From positions 1,274,852 through 1,338,851 of the forward strand of contig JAJEKV010000015.1 in assembly GCA_021234155.1 (NCBI GenBank): a stretch of 64,000 bases of DNA, read 5' to 3'. The first letter of the stretch is position 1; each line of letters begins with the position of its first letter. This document shows, in pieces, positions 21,057 through 33,265 of this stretch. Origin of the DNA: Isoetes taiwanensis. Its lineage: Eukaryota > Streptophyta > Lycopodiopsida > Isoetales > Isoetaceae. Below the pieces are notes generated by a model. That model was not told the origin of the DNA. It ran no database searches and saw only the letters and a program-made list of their open reading frames with translations. A program made the position numbers and the translations under genes.

Positions 21057-23450
21057 ATTGAAGGTGTTCCTGGCAAACCTTCAAGCTCAGTGGTTAGAAC
21101 CTCATCCAGGTAACCAATATATGCAAGAAAATTGCAAAGATTATGCAAAAAATCCAAGTTCCAAGTAATTTTCCAAAACAAAAAAAAAAAAAACAGTCTG
21201 AGCAAAACTTATGCCATGCACAATAAATCCTGATTTTTAATGCCATTCCAATTCAAGAAGATGCTCTAACATGCTATGATCAAAAGTCCGCCCAAAACAA
21301 TTTGCAAAATCCCTTCAAATTTGCAATCCTGACCAAGTCAATATTTGGTCACAATTGGTTGACAATCACGTTGAAGCCTTTGAAAAATCTCTGAGATTAA
21401 AAAAAAAAAAACCCTCTTAAAACCCCTTATTTCGTGGTCGATTTCCTTGTTTTTTGCGGCTGGGTATGTTTCTTGGCATCACATGTTGAAGGTATACCTT
21501 GCAAAACTTCAACCTCAGTAGTTTAGAATCTCAGGTTTCTTAAGGCAACCAATCTTTGTGCAAAATCTGCAAAAAATATTAATGACTTTAGGATCCCTAA
21601 AGCAAAATGAGACAATTGCACTCAGATCTAAATATCCCGAGTTGTACTGATCTTTTTAAAATGATCCTTGAAGGATGAATTAGAGAAAATCTTGGCATGA
21701 GATGTGGAAAAAACTTTGGCTCAATTTGGATATATATGTTCAAAGTGGACAGAAAAGTTGGCCAGTGCACTTCCCTGGAACAGAAACATGTATGCACACT
21801 CAAATGATGATATCTCGAGTTTTATTAAGTAGTTTTTGCTGATTTATGACATAAATATCAGAAAAAAGTTGTGAGAGCATGTGGAAAAAAAATTGGCTTG
21901 ATGTGGAACTGAAATGATGGAGAAAATTGAGTTCAAAATGGATTAGAATTTTGGCCAGTGAACTGTGAGCAAGAAACAACAAGCTGGTTTTTTCAAATGA
22001 AGAAAATGACAACCTTTTTCACTTCTGACACCAGATTATATCTCTGACATACCTGCAAGCAAGATGCATCAAGTGCTTTCAATAAAATCGTGCAATTATG
22101 CTCAGAAATTTCTTTTTTTGATGGCAGATTCTCACTAAGCTAATGCAACTTGAAAGTCAAGGCTTTTTATGTTTTTTTTTTTTTTATGACAATTTTTTAA
22201 TGTTTCTTTAGGAATAAAATATAGACTATATGCTGGACATCGGCCTGGGTACTTTGTGCAAGTAACTCTCATATTAGCTTCGAAGTTGCAAAATTAATAA
22301 CCAATAAAGCACTAATGACTAACTTTTGCAATTTTTTAGATTTGTGTGGCTTGATATTCTCAGGGACTTATAAACACTCAGGTTTGCATTATAAATTGGT
22401 CTGCAGGCTATATTTCAATATTACTTTCACTAAAACTTTGATGTTACCTTGTTCTAGCACGTTTGAATGCAAATGCACAAACTACTTCTCACCAAGTTCA
22501 GGTTTTCATTGACAAGGTCATCATACAAGACATTTTGTAAGAAATCGCAAGCTCTATAGTCTTGGGCATAGGATAAAAGTCAAGAAAGTAGAAAATTTCA
22601 CAAATTTGCTTCAAAATCTCGAACTTCTTCAAGCAAGAAAGGTACTTCATAGCTTCAAATGACAGATCCGCTCACTACCACATGTAAACATGTCATCTTT
22701 TGCATTGGACCCTTCAAACAACTCTGATACAAGTTTCCCCTTTTGAAGATCCCCTATTTCCGGTTCATTCTTGCTCAATCCGTCATTAATCTTTGTCATT
22801 TATAGGTTTTTTGGCATCAAGAAAAGTCAAGACCCTTGAATTTCAACTTTGACAATCTGCCATTGAAAAGTCTATTTCTTGACCAAATTTGCATCTTTTC
22901 ATTAAAAAAACACCTGATGCACCTTATTTCCAGCTCTTTCAGAGTCTATTAGAAGTGTGAAAACTAAAAAAAGATTCCATTTATTCGATTTTCAAAAATT
23001 TGCTTGTTGTTTCTACCTTTGTGACAGTCTGATAGACAAAATTGGCTTCTTTGAGCATATTTGCATGCTTTGTGAAAAGACTTGATGCACTAGGGTTTGT
23101 AGGTCCGCCGTGAGTCGAAGACAAAAATCAGCTTCTCCTAGGGGTATTGACCAAGTTTTGACTTGGTCAGGATTGCAAATTTGAGAGTGTTTTCTATAAT
23201 TTTTTGCATTAGAATTTTGAACATAAATCCTTTACATATATCAGAGCATCTTCTTGAATTTGAATTGCATTAAAATACAAGTCTGAGAGAAAATGGTAGT
23301 TTTGCTTATATTACCTTTTTCCTGTTTTGGAAAAGCAGTTGTAACTCAAAATTTGATCTATTGCAATCTTTTTGCTCAAAGTGGTTGCCTCAAGCAATAT
23401 GGAGGTCCTCAACCACTAAGATTGAAGGTTTGCTAGGAATACATTCAACA
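21057..23450. repeat. Foldback structure with LTR-type termini
   Basis: The left side carries two LTR-terminus copies reading TTGAAGGTGTTCC (21058) and TGTTGAAGGTATACC (21484). The right end, at 23450, carries the same terminus in reverse complement, ending ATTCAACA. The arms extend inward: 21130-21375 corresponds to 23135-23370 in reverse complement, including the CTTGGTCAGGATTGCAAATTTG block. The interior holds the right arm of the 14990/22120 inverted repeat. No coding sequence is visible and no target duplication was found. Confidence 0.65.
22110..22610 (+). repeat. Right arm of the dispersed inverted repeat
   Basis: Reverse complement of 14990-15470. Similar sequence in diverged form also occurs at about 36690-36900 and 47540-47760, for example the AAATGCACAAACTAC-type block and the AAGAAATCxCAAGCTCT block. 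Confidence 0.7.
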
Positions 23451-23689
23451 ACTCACTATTCTGTAGTCATAGTATGATTGGGGATTATGTTGCCTCCCTT
23501 TTAAACTAGAGGACCAAAGGGATTGTTCAAGAGTTGCTTGATCTGATTGGTTGTTCTTCTTTCTTATGATTGATGGACAACCTAAATGTGTGAGGATATG
23601 AACTAACCTTTTAATTTGGAAGGATAAGTCGAATTCAATATTTCCTGTAGCAAACATAATAAATGCATTTGTTGAGCATCCTATAAAGA

Positions 23690-23717
23690 CTAGTAATGGG
23701 GCCCGGCGTTGCCGGGC
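23690..23717 (-). mobile_element. Helitron 3' terminus
   Basis: On the minus strand a perfect 7-bp-stem hairpin (GCCCGGC-AAC-GCCGGGC, plus positions 23701-23717) is followed after 7 bases (CCCATTA) by CTAG and then a T. This is the canonical Helitron 3' end: subterminal GC hairpin, CTRR, insertion before T. The element body therefore lies to the right, reading towards lower coordinates. The 5' TC end was not found. Confidence 0.7.
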
Positions 23718-26560
23718 ATAAGTACAAATATATGTTAGTGAAAGTCATTTGGTTGAGTGATGCTAGACAAAATCAACAAATTAGATATTGAGAAGTGGGA
23801 TGTTATTTAACTTACCATATAAACATCATAGACTATATTAGTTAATAATATGAATAAGAATATCGAGAGAGAAGGTTGGGCTATTATGACGACGATAGGC
23901 GTATAATTAGGATAAGGGTATAATATGGAGATGGACATCACAACTATATATAATGAACGTTAAACTTCCAAGTTGATGCTCTAATATCAGCCATTCTCCA
24001 TTGTAAGGTTGCGCTATATGCAAAAATGTAGTAGTGCTATATGGATGATGTTTGCACCATGTGGATGTGCTCTTTGAGGAAAACAATTATGTTTTATGTT
24101 CTTTTGAAGAAAAGTAGAGAAATTTTGAGATAGTAACAGTTGCCCAGCATTGTCAAAGTTCAGCAACAAAGTTTTATGTTGATGTTGTCATTGATTGGGC
24201 TTCAATAGAGTGTTATTTTGAAGTTGTGGTCACACCATAATATGGCAAAATATAAGATCTAGAATGTCCAATCTTCGACTTGTACATTCTTAATTCCATG
24301 TGACGTAATGCACAAATTGTTTAAGCAAATATGGGCGATGGAACTTGCAATTTTATGCATTTTATATTCGTTAGACCATGTTGCTTGCTAGAAAGTATCA
24401 GCTTCTTGCATTTTGGCTTTTAATGTGACTATGTTGCATATCTTTTTTGTTGAAAGCGAGATTGAGAGTGCAATTCAGTTTGCTTTATTCAAGGACCGAG
24501 GGCGGGGACCTTGGCTTCTCCCTTCATACTATGTCATAGCTTAGATCAGTTTGAATAGTCACTTATATAGACATATATATTTTGTCACATTATGTATCAT
24601 ATAATTCCTACTGTTGTTATTATATTTCCTATAGTACATAGTGTGACGCTATAATCATCGCATGGACATCTAACATAACTCACGTTTGACAACTGTAAAT
24701 TTTGATGTCTAGTCATTAGGTCAATTTTCTCGTGGCATCAAACTCCATGCTTGAATTATATTATGATCTAGAATCATATGAAATATGACTTTCTACAACC
24801 ACCTATACCAAAGGGTGTTTAGAAAAAGAATTGACAAAACAATTAGAATTTAAATTCTATGTTCTCAAGATTGACAAAGCCACGTTCTCAAGATTAGCAA
24901 TGCAGAAATGATAATATTGGTGTTTCATGTTTCTACAGCTTAGACTTTTGCTCCATACTAAACTTATCTTGGCTTCAATTCTCGACATCAAAATTTTGTC
25001 TCGTTATTGGGATGATGCAAATTAGTGTTCTTGATAAATTCCAGCCAACTTCTTTCTCAGAGCACTTCCAAACTGCGTGCAATATATCATCCAAAATACA
25101 GACATTATCACTACCCAAAATCCATGCTAGGACTTGCCACTTTCAAATCGTAAGGCAAAACATGGTTTAGAAGGTGTAGGGATAAAAAATAAATCTCATA
25201 AGAGCATATAACCAATAGGGAAGCTAGAGATTTTAAAGCCCCAGTCCCATGCGGGCCGGGTATGGAGCACTCGGAATTTGATAGACAACAACCATAGCCC
25301 TCGAATCCAAGAGGAACGTAGTGCCTGTAGCATATCCGCCTAGCTATTCAAAACATAGATGTGGCAATAACTTTTACTTAAAATCGTAGATGAGGCATTT
25401 CAAAAAGAGATCAAGAATATTCTCATGACAACAACCATAGCCTCAAGAGGAACGAGTGCAGAGCATATCCTGGCCTAGCTATTCAAAACATAGATGTGGC
25501 AATAACTTTAATTAAAATCGTAGATGAGGCATTTCAAAAGAGATAAAGAATATTCTCGCTTGCAATTATTTTGCAACATATGAACGTGCATAGCTTAAAG
25601 ACTTTAAATTGTTTTAAACTTCAAACCTCAAACTTTGAAGTTGCTCGCCGCAAGATAGTAAAGTAGCATGGAAAGAGCCCATTTTGGTGAAGAGAATATA
25701 GATCTGTATGGAAGCGCAGACAATCAATTGGAAGATTGATTGCCATAAATCACATGTACACATATCCAACAATAATTATTTCAAGCTTAATAGGTTTCTT
25801 GCAAAGCCCTATTTGTAAAAACCGCTTATTCTACAAATATTTTCAATCAACACATATCTAGACATCTCAAAGATGCATGAGCAGAGGTCCCTCAATAAAA
25901 CTCTAGAAGTTGTTGCACTTGTATTGAAGAGAACGTCATATCGGATGCAAGCAAAATCGAAAGCACATCAAACATAAGCTCTTCAAGATAATGTTTACAA
26001 CATTGGCAATAAGATCAATTGAAGATGACAAAAATACCTAGATTCTTTCAATTGGCGAGGCACAGCTTATTATTCATGTTGGGTTCAAGGCAAATCGCTC
26101 CTCTATTGTCCGAATCAAAGTAGATATGGTTAAAAGTTTTGGATGGATGAAGAAACCCAATAAAAAGTATATGTAATCTAGCTTAAACAAAGGTACATTG
26201 TTTTTGGTCTTGGCCTAGCAAAAACATAATTCCCAAATGATTGACAATAATACATCATGATGCACGCCAAGAAAAAAGCATGCAACATTTGCAACTTCAA
26301 CGCCACAAACCGCATTGGAATTCGGATAAACAAATGTAGATTACAAATATAGACACATGATTGGGTATTAACAAATGTAAGGCATGAGGCAAGAAGAAGG
26401 TAAGGCATGAGGTATGATGACTTTGGATGAAAGCATGGTAATCGATGAAAGGAATCATGTAAGATAGAAGCATCCAAGCTAGAGCTCTAGATAGTGAAAA
26501 CAACAACTAAGCTAGATGAAATGTAATAATGGCTTATATGGCCATGTCGCCAGTAAGTGT
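23718..26560. other. Low-information A/T-rich stretch, presumed Helitron interior or other repeat
   Basis: No gene recognised. It contains a 143-bp tandem duplication (given separately) and several short ORFs without motifs. Whether all of it belongs to the Helitron cannot be decided. Confidence 0.3.
25284..25560. repeat. 143-bp tandem duplication
   Basis: GACAACAACCATAG at 25284 recurs at 25427, with the following CTAGCTATTCAAAACATAG and AAAATCGTAGATGAGG blocks. The first copy reads TATCCGCCTAG where the second reads TATCCTGGCCTAG. Confidence 0.8.
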
Positions 26561-26569
26561 GCAATGCCG

Positions 26570-26810
26570 ATCCGCAGATGTGCAATGTCGTCGGCAGCAG
26601 GTGACATCTTCATAGCAAGAACTGGCAGGGTAAAGTGGTTTAGTGAAACCATCTGTTGCTTGTTCATGCGTGAGATAGTATAAAAATAGAATAGAACCGA
26701 TCCAAATTGTTCTCATATAAAGCGTAACCTTGATGTCGACCGCTTAATTAAATGATGCCACTTAAAATCTTTTAGCACAAAGATATGGTTTCTTTATTAT
26801 CACAATAAAG
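26570..26810 (-). pseudogene. Ty1/copia RNase H C-terminal remnant
   Basis: The segment YYLTHEQATDGFTKPLYP matches the conserved end of copia polyproteins (T-x-x-Q-x-A-D-x-F-T-K-P-L). Just upstream in a shifted frame a YCDNKE-like stretch fits the CDN motif. The surrounding frame is broken. It is heavily decayed and only the short tail is firm. Confidence 0.6.
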
Positions 26811-28570
26811 AATAGCAATTTAATGCCCAAATCTTACATAGATCCCGGTGAGCAAAGGTAGTGTTTATCAGAACTCGATACCCAACACCTCCGCTTTTGC
26901 CGGTTTAGAAAGGGCCTCGCAAAACAAATATGCTCGAATTTTAGTCAACGACATTGTATAAGTGTTCATAACATCCAAAATGACAATCGATGGCTTATAT
27001 TTCACCGCAACAATATCACAGTAATATCACCGTGAATTGATTCCCATGGAAGCATCCAAAGCATAAAATGGCACCAATAAATATAAAGTATCATTATCTA
27101 TCGACCTCCATAAGATTATTGTCGGTTCACTCCTCAAATACTACGCTATCCAAACAAGACGTTCCATAGAGAAATGCAAGACAACGACTTACCCAAGCCA
27201 AAGAGTACCACAACACTTATCTGCAAAAAACGATCCCCAATAGCTCTTGATCCCGAAGAAGCATTTACATGAAATAAATAGCCGGAAATCATCCCCAAAC
27301 TATGATGTACTTCCAAGAAGACTATTGCCGCTTTCTTAATTTGGATCTCGAACCATAACATTTTTTATATCATATAAGAGCGTCTTCAAGGAGGGCGTGC
27401 AAATCAAAGCAAGCCCTAATCAAACAGTAATGGCCGGTTCGGGATTATGGCATCGTTGAACTATTCAAGCATCATTTAACAAATCGTAATAAACTTGTAA
27501 TAAAAACCATGCACGATCCGGTTAAGCAAAGTCTCAGTCCTCCATGCCGCCCCTTCACGATACCGAGAATTCTAAATGTAACTTGCACGCCTTGATTTCC
27601 GTAAAAGAAATAATCCTCATAAAACAAGGTCTTTCAAGACTGAGGGTTGCCCTCCGGTTTGTTGAGGGTGAAGTGGCCTAATTCTAACCTGCGGAAGTCA
27701 TGTTTTCACAATCTATTGAATTAAAGTAGATCCCTACCATGTTCTTACAATCGGGCTTTGTACAACAATCTTCAATATCTATGAGAAGAAGGAAGGTCCT
27801 CTAATTACTTGCTAGGATACAATGGTAAACCTAACTTGTCAAATTTGACTCTTAATATTAATGGGTCATTTGGACTAAAGTTACAGGAGGATGATATTGT
27901 TGGAACTCTCAGAAGCCAATTTATCTATCGGAAAAGCATATCAATAAAAAAGAGCCCCCACACAAAAAAGTCTTCAAAACCATAAGAATAGAATAGAATA
28001 GAATATGATTTTATCGTCCACGGAGACCAACTGGCCTATGGGACCCAAGTACAAAGAGAGAGCAGCAGGCGTATTACTACCAGGATTAAAAAACGATAAG
28101 CCACATGTCCATCCAAGAACCAAAAATCATATGCTATTGGAATTGCCAAAGTGCATGATCTAGCCAACTTATGAATACATATTTAAGAAGAGAAAAGAAT
28201 TTACAAATCTCACTAAAACACAAAGCTAAAAACATTAGATGGCATAAATTAAAAGAAAATGGCATCAAAGAAAAATTGAAATGATATACTAACTCCTGTT
28301 TGACGATTCCTTAACTATGACTTCATGCTGGCTTTATCGAAAATCCTATGCCATGTAAGACAAAAAAGTATGCAGCTCTTATTTGTGATGAAAACCTATG
28401 CAAAAGATGACTTCAGAATTTAAGAACTCCCCACCATAGAAACAAGGTTTCTTGAAACAAGTATTGATATCTTTATTCAAGTTTTTGTAATATGAGTGAG
28501 TGTAAAATGAGGGTATGAAGATTTTTCTCACCCTCGACTTATGCTGGGGGCATAAGTTAGGGCATGTGAG
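26811..28570. other. No recognisable gene
   Basis: Possibly the upstream part of the copia relic on the minus strand, but no reverse transcriptase motif could be read. Short frames only. Confidence 0.3.
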
Positions 28571-28578
28571 AGAAAGGG

Positions 28579-28865
28579 CTATGCTTACACTAATCTCATA
28601 TTTCACATGCATCAAAAGCTTCTGCTTGTAAAAGAACACCAAAAGTTGTGTTTTAAAGCCAAGTTTTCAACATACTTATGCTTACGCTAATGTTATATTT
28701 CATATGCATTGAATCTTGTGCTTAGAAAAGAACACCAAAAATTGCATCGTGAAGCCAAGTTTGCAATATATTTATGCTTATGCTAATTTCTTATTTCACA
28801 TGCATTGAAAGTTTTGTGCTTATAAAAGAATACCAAAAATTGTATTGTAATGCCAAGTTCATGAC
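28579..28865 (+). repeat. 97-bp tandem repeat, three units
   Basis: ATGCTTACACTAAT at 28580 recurs at 28678 and 28774, each followed by TTTCACATGCAT-like and AAAGAACACCAAAA-like blocks. The spacing is 98 and 96 bases. Confidence 0.85.
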
Positions 28866-29179
28866 TGTCATAAACTGATTTCAAGAACTTATTATTACAA
28901 ATCCTAAACAGATATTTAAATTGCACCATGTTTGTCGTGCCAATGTTAAACATTGCAATACCTTGACAAATGCTAAAGTTACACCACTTATGCGATCATG
29001 AATGCAAGGAAATAATGCATTTGAAAATACCTTTGTATTGCTGTTCTGGGATAAGAAAAGCCTGATCGTAGTGCCACTGTATGTTGCCAGAAACAAATAT
29101 AACTGCAGACATTCACTAACATGCATGTTCTATAGGCCAGATCAATCGCGAACTATTTATGACACTATAATTTGCATAA

Positions 29180-29420
29180 ATTGGTGACGATCTTAGCACA
29201 AATTCCCGTTGCTTGCAAGCACAAACCCAAGCTAAGATTCCTTTCTCCTGGAAGTGCAAACTCAATCTTAGGTCCACTATTTTCCCGTAGAAGGCCCAAT
29301 CCTTGCTGCTTCAGCGGATTCTCCAGACTCACTGCAGATGATGAAGTAGCATCCTTGTCTTCAAACTGTTTTTTGCAACTTGTGTAGCAGGGCAGATTGC
29401 CATTCCAAAGTCAACCCAAG
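29180..29420 (-). pseudogene. Possible exon, unidentified
   Basis: On the minus strand a frame from about 29405 to 29180 reads through CKKQFEDKDATSSSAVSLEN and GPKIEFALPGERNLSLGLC to a stop, with gene-like composition. An alternative frame at the upstream end reads AICPATQVAKNSL. I do not recognise the protein. It lies in the segment that has more CAG/CTG and less repeat character than its surroundings, so it may be the last exon of a single-copy gene. Confidence 0.3.
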
Positions 29421-29874
29421 AGCCCCATTTCATATTGATGAGTATGGATATATAGTTCCGAGAGACTGAAATTGGCTTCTAAAAATTCAAGCCACAGTTG
29501 GAAATGGCAGGCCGTTCATGCCCATGTGAGATACAAATACTTAATCCATAGGGCAGTATCAATCTGCGTAAAAAATAGCACAATTTGTAAAACAAAGTGA
29601 CAATACCTTTTATATGCAATGTCAGGAAGATGAGTTGGAAACGAATAGCCCAGCTGCGTCAAGGTCAAGCTACATCAAAATATTCTGGAACTTGAGCAAC
29701 AAAAGGAATCGAGGAAAGGAAATTCCATAGCTACAAAATGAGCCAAGTGCTCGAGGGAACAAAACCGACTTTCCCAAAGCAAATATGTTCCAGTTACCAT
29801 AGCTCCGCCAGAGAAAACTGGATTTGCACTTCCAAAATACAGAGATTGCACCGTCCATAGCTGTCCCTGTTTCA

Positions 29875-30005
29875 TAGACAATTTATGCAAATAATCTGAA
29901 AAAGTGGCCTACGATAATTCCACCAATGAAGCCGCTGACAACAGACATTAGGCTGCATTGAGCATTCTCCAATCCCTTCAATGGAGAACGTCGGCATGCA
30001 AACTA
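29875..30005 (-). pseudogene. Possible exon encoding a membrane segment, unidentified
   Basis: On the minus strand the frame reads SPLKGLENAQCSLM followed by a hydrophobic stretch SVVSGFIGGIIVGHFFRLFA and a stop. The glycine-rich 18-20 residue stretch could be a single membrane helix at a C-terminus. No family could be named and no partner exon is proven. Confidence 0.3.
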
Positions 30006-30310
30006 CTTCTTTCCCAAGCAGATGCCAATCTAATGCCTTGCTAAAACTACTGCGCTTCCAATGCACAAATATGCTCAGTCTAATTGGTCACATACAACCT
30101 ACATATTAAGTCCTGAATATGGAGATAGCCTATTTCAAGCATGGTTCTCAACAAATAAAGCCATATATTATCCAAACCTTTAAAACTTGCCACCTTCATC
30201 TTATCCAAACTGCCACGTCACTTATTTAAGAAGTACAACTGCATCTAAATTCTTGAGCAAAAATTGCTCTACCTGGTTAAGGAAAAGGATCTCTGAAGCT
30301 GCATAAAGTA

Positions 30311-31535
30311 GTGGTCCATTAGGAGGCTTCGCAAGAGTTGATCAGGGCTGTAAATAGGCAGCAAGTTGCACAGACAATTGAAGCCCATAAGGCAGATCCT
30401 GCAACATTATGCTCGCATGAGTTTGATTGTAACTTGAAGCTACAGATTGAAGCCTGCCCTTGCCCCGGAGCCAGAAAGTTGAACGAGAGATCAAGTTTAA
30501 AGTTTAGAGCTAACAAAACTGACCAAAAGTAAACTAGGTTATCAATATGAGCAACTATTGCACATTAATATTTTATGCTCCCTACTATCAGATGAGGCAG
30601 TCCAGGTCTATATTCCACTCCATCTATGGCTTTTTTCTATCTTCACAATTAGAAAGTTAACTGGGACAATCATTTTGAGTGCCTACTCATGGTGAGACGG
30701 TACTCTTATAACATCTCTTGGAACCTCCTAACTTGCCATTGCCGAGAGAAGCCTTTGCCTGAATAAGTGGAAAATGTGTTGAACAGTCCGCATGAAGAAA
30801 ACGGGCCTCAGCAGAGAAGCTCAAGCATTGCAACACCCCAGCCTGCATGCAATTACAAAACCTTCGCTTCTTGCAAGAAACAAAACCGGAACAAACTACA
30901 AAACCTCGGTTTACCTGCAAGCCCAGTGGTCCATTAGGAGGCTTCGCAAGAGTTGATCAGGGTTGTAAATAGGCAGCAAGTTGCACAGACAATTGAAGCC
31001 CATAAGGCAGATCCTGCAACATTATGCTCGCATGAGTTTGATTGTAACTTGAATCTACACATTGAAGCCTGCCCTTGCCCCGGAGCCAGAAAGTTGAACG
31101 AGAGATCAAGTTTAAAGTTTAGAGCTAACAAAACTGACCAAAAGTAAACTAGGTTATCAATATGAGCAACTATTGCACATTAATATTTTATGCTCCCTAC
31201 TATCAGATGAGGCAGTCCAGGTCTATATTCCACTCCATCTATGGCTTTTTTCTATCTTCACAATTAGAAAGTTAACTGGGACAATCATTTTGAGTGCCTA
31301 CTCATGGTGAGACGGTACTCTTATAACATCTCTTGGAACCTCCTGACTTGCCATTGCCGAGAGAAGCCTTGCCTGAATAAGTGGAAAATGTGTTGAACAA
31401 TCCGCATGAAGAAAACGGGCCTCAGCAGAGAAGCTCAAGCATTGCAACACCCCAGCCTGCATGCAATTACTTCTTGCAAGAAACAAAACCGGAACAAACT
31501 ACAAAACCTCGGTTTACCTGCAAGCCCAGTTCGCC
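30311..31535. repeat. 615-bp tandem duplication
   Basis: GTGGTCCATTAGGAGGCTTC at 30311 recurs at 30926, and the copies are nearly identical for about 600 bases (for example GGCTGTAAATAGG against GGTTGTAAATAGG). One difference is a short deletion in the second copy after CATGCAATTAC. The left boundary of the second copy falls next to TTACCTGCAAGCCCAG, which on the minus strand is a plausible splice donor, so the duplication may include an exon edge. Confidence 0.9.
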
Positions 31536-31996
31536 ATTCCTGAAAGATAAACCCTGATGTGGAAGACTTAAGTTTTAAAACTGAGTGAAAATGTTTGCTC
31601 ACAACCACTGGCAATACCACTTTGCATCACCAAAATATATGCATGCAAGTGCCTTGAAAGCTTGAGATGCTCCTTCCTGCATAGTGCTGGGGAAATTAAC
31701 GTGTATTCATCTGTGAACATCGCCTGTGGATCTGCAGAAACTGCACTATCTTTTCACCATATTGGCTATACTCTTTATCCCTGCAGTTTGGGGTGAATGT
31801 TTGTGTATCATAGCAAATGAAGAAATTAACACAATGCCTGATGAGAAAAGAAAGTTCATCTGGCAGTCTCTAAAGCACAGAAGCTTGTAAGAGTCCCCAA
31901 GAATTCATCTATTTTAATAATGCCCAAGGTCCTACTCAGATGCACAAACTTAATTTCAACTTGAGAATGTCAAAAAAAGAAAATTGATTCTTATAC

Positions 31997-32088
31997 CTTG
32001 AATGTAGTATTCCATCCCCATACTTTGAATCGTAAAGAGATACTGCAGATGCACCACTACTTTGTAGCCCTCTATTAATGCCTTTAAA
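31997..32088 (-). pseudogene. Splice-bounded open segment (possible exon 4)
   Basis: Bounded by TTGCAG acceptor and AAG|GTATAAG donor on the minus strand. It reads FKGINRGLQSSGASAVSLYD and SKYGDGILHS. Following the upstream segment ending GIFFA in the same phase, the pair loosely resembles the GIFFEEINHAGAGG region of plant GH51 alpha-L-arabinofuranosidases. The resemblance is weak and may be chance. Confidence 0.3.
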
Positions 32089-32390
32089 CTGCAAGATCAA
32101 GATAGAAATGCTGGTAGAGGGAGCAAAAACAATCATTGATGCATAGTCACATAGTCAGAGTGTGCACTATTACCATCAGAATTGCATAACCGTAATTTAC
32201 TAAGTCTGCATCATCTGCCAAGAGAAATTGTCATGCCACATCAGATAACACTGACAGCTAACTAGATGATGGCAGTACATTTTCAAATCCGTAAACTAAT
32301 ACTGATCATTTTGCAATATTTACAATATTAGTCCGTCAATTCTATGAGAATCACAAATCCTAGAAAAAGAGTATGAAGAAGGAAACATAC

Positions 32391-32541
32391 CGCAAAGAAA
32401 ATGCCGCAGAGTGCAGATGGTATTAAGCGGCCTGGATGGCTAATGTCCACATGCAGTGAACTTGCTTCAGCATTGGCTGAAACATGAACATAGTGAACCT
32501 GATGATTCCACTTCAAGGCCCTTATGCCAGGATCTCCACAT
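32391..32541 (-). pseudogene. Splice-bounded open segment (possible exon 3)
   Basis: Bounded by ATTACAG acceptor and TTTGCG|GTATGT donor. The open frame reads CGDPGIRALKWNHQVHYVHV, then SLHVDISHPGRLIPSALCGI and FFA. The part LHVDISHPGRLIPSALCGIF fits the GH51 arabinofuranosidase N-terminal pattern (VD, GR-x-IP, L-x-GIFFE) moderately well. The catalytic residues of that family lie further downstream and were not found, so this can at most be a relic. Confidence 0.4.
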
Positions 32542-32747
32542 CTGTAATAGTGTATAGTCTCTGTTATTAAGCATGCAAAAAACTATAAACATTGTTTGGA
32601 GAAAGATCCATTGCATTCATGTTGTTTTAATCTAAAACAATTGTTCAAATGTGAGTGCATACAAATATACCTGTCTGTAATCTTCACATGGCGAATAATT
32701 TAGAGTTATAATTGTTAGGACATTCATATGGATATAACTGACTATAC

Positions 32748-32850
32748 ATAGAGGACTCCACTGTGGCGACATATCTCATCATTTTTTACACCATAAGACA
32801 CAATACTCCTGACTTTCTTGGGATCTAGAGGAGCTGTATTTGAGAATCTC
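32748..32850 (-). pseudogene. Splice-bounded open segment (possible exon 2)
   Basis: An acceptor (TATTGCAG) at 32851 and a donor (TAT|GTATAG) at 32747 bound a frame reading RFSNTAPLDPKKVRSIVSYG and VKNDEICRHSG. The family is unknown. Joined to the preceding RBOH-like exon at the predicted splice sites, it would run into a stop, so the two do not form a clean coding pair. Confidence 0.3.
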
Positions 32851-32994
32851 CTGCAATAGCAAACCGAGTTTCCAATGGTAAGACAATCACGCCAGCAACA
32901 AACCCATTTTTACTGCACAAACCCAACAAGACATTTGCATGTTTACTACTCGAACTTCACACCAAGAATTAACTGGTCAAACGAAATAACAAAC

Positions 32995-33265
32995 CAATGC
33001 AAAGTCCAAAATCTTCACGTTTAAGGAGTCCATTAACAGACAATTTGTGAAATCGATCAGCAACGGCTTGCCACTGGCCTTTTTGGTCTGCAGTTTTGCT
33101 GATGAATCGAAGACCTTGCAGTGCATGCTCTGTGCTAGATTTAGTCCTCACAAATCTTGAAGTCCTGCTTGCCCACGACCGATTGCTACCACCATATGAA
33201 GACAGGCGAATACAGGCGACTGGATAATCCAACGTATCTTCTGCACACTCCTCACATGACTGCAT
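32995..33265 (-). pseudogene. N-terminal exon resembling plant NADPH oxidase (RBOH)
   Basis: From an ATG at 33265 the minus strand reads 90 residues. The segment RTKSSTEHALQGLRFISKTA, then WQAVADRFHKLSVNGLLKRE and DFGLCIG, is a clear match to the N-terminal cytosolic part of respiratory burst oxidase homologues (pattern ALxGLxFI, W-x-x-V-x-x-RF, VDGLLxRxxFGxCIG), just before the EF hands. The open frame ends at CIG|GTTTGT, a plausible donor at the place where this family commonly has its first intron, from general knowledge. No EF-hand, transmembrane or FAD/NADPH domain was found downstream, so this looks like an isolated exon: a gene fragment, perhaps captured by the Helitron whose end lies at 23690 in the same orientation. 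Confidence 0.7.

Noticed and set aside
32391-32541. Functional alpha-L-arabinofuranosidase gene
   Set aside because: Only two short segments resemble GH51 enzymes, the catalytic domain is not found and the resemblance is moderate at best.
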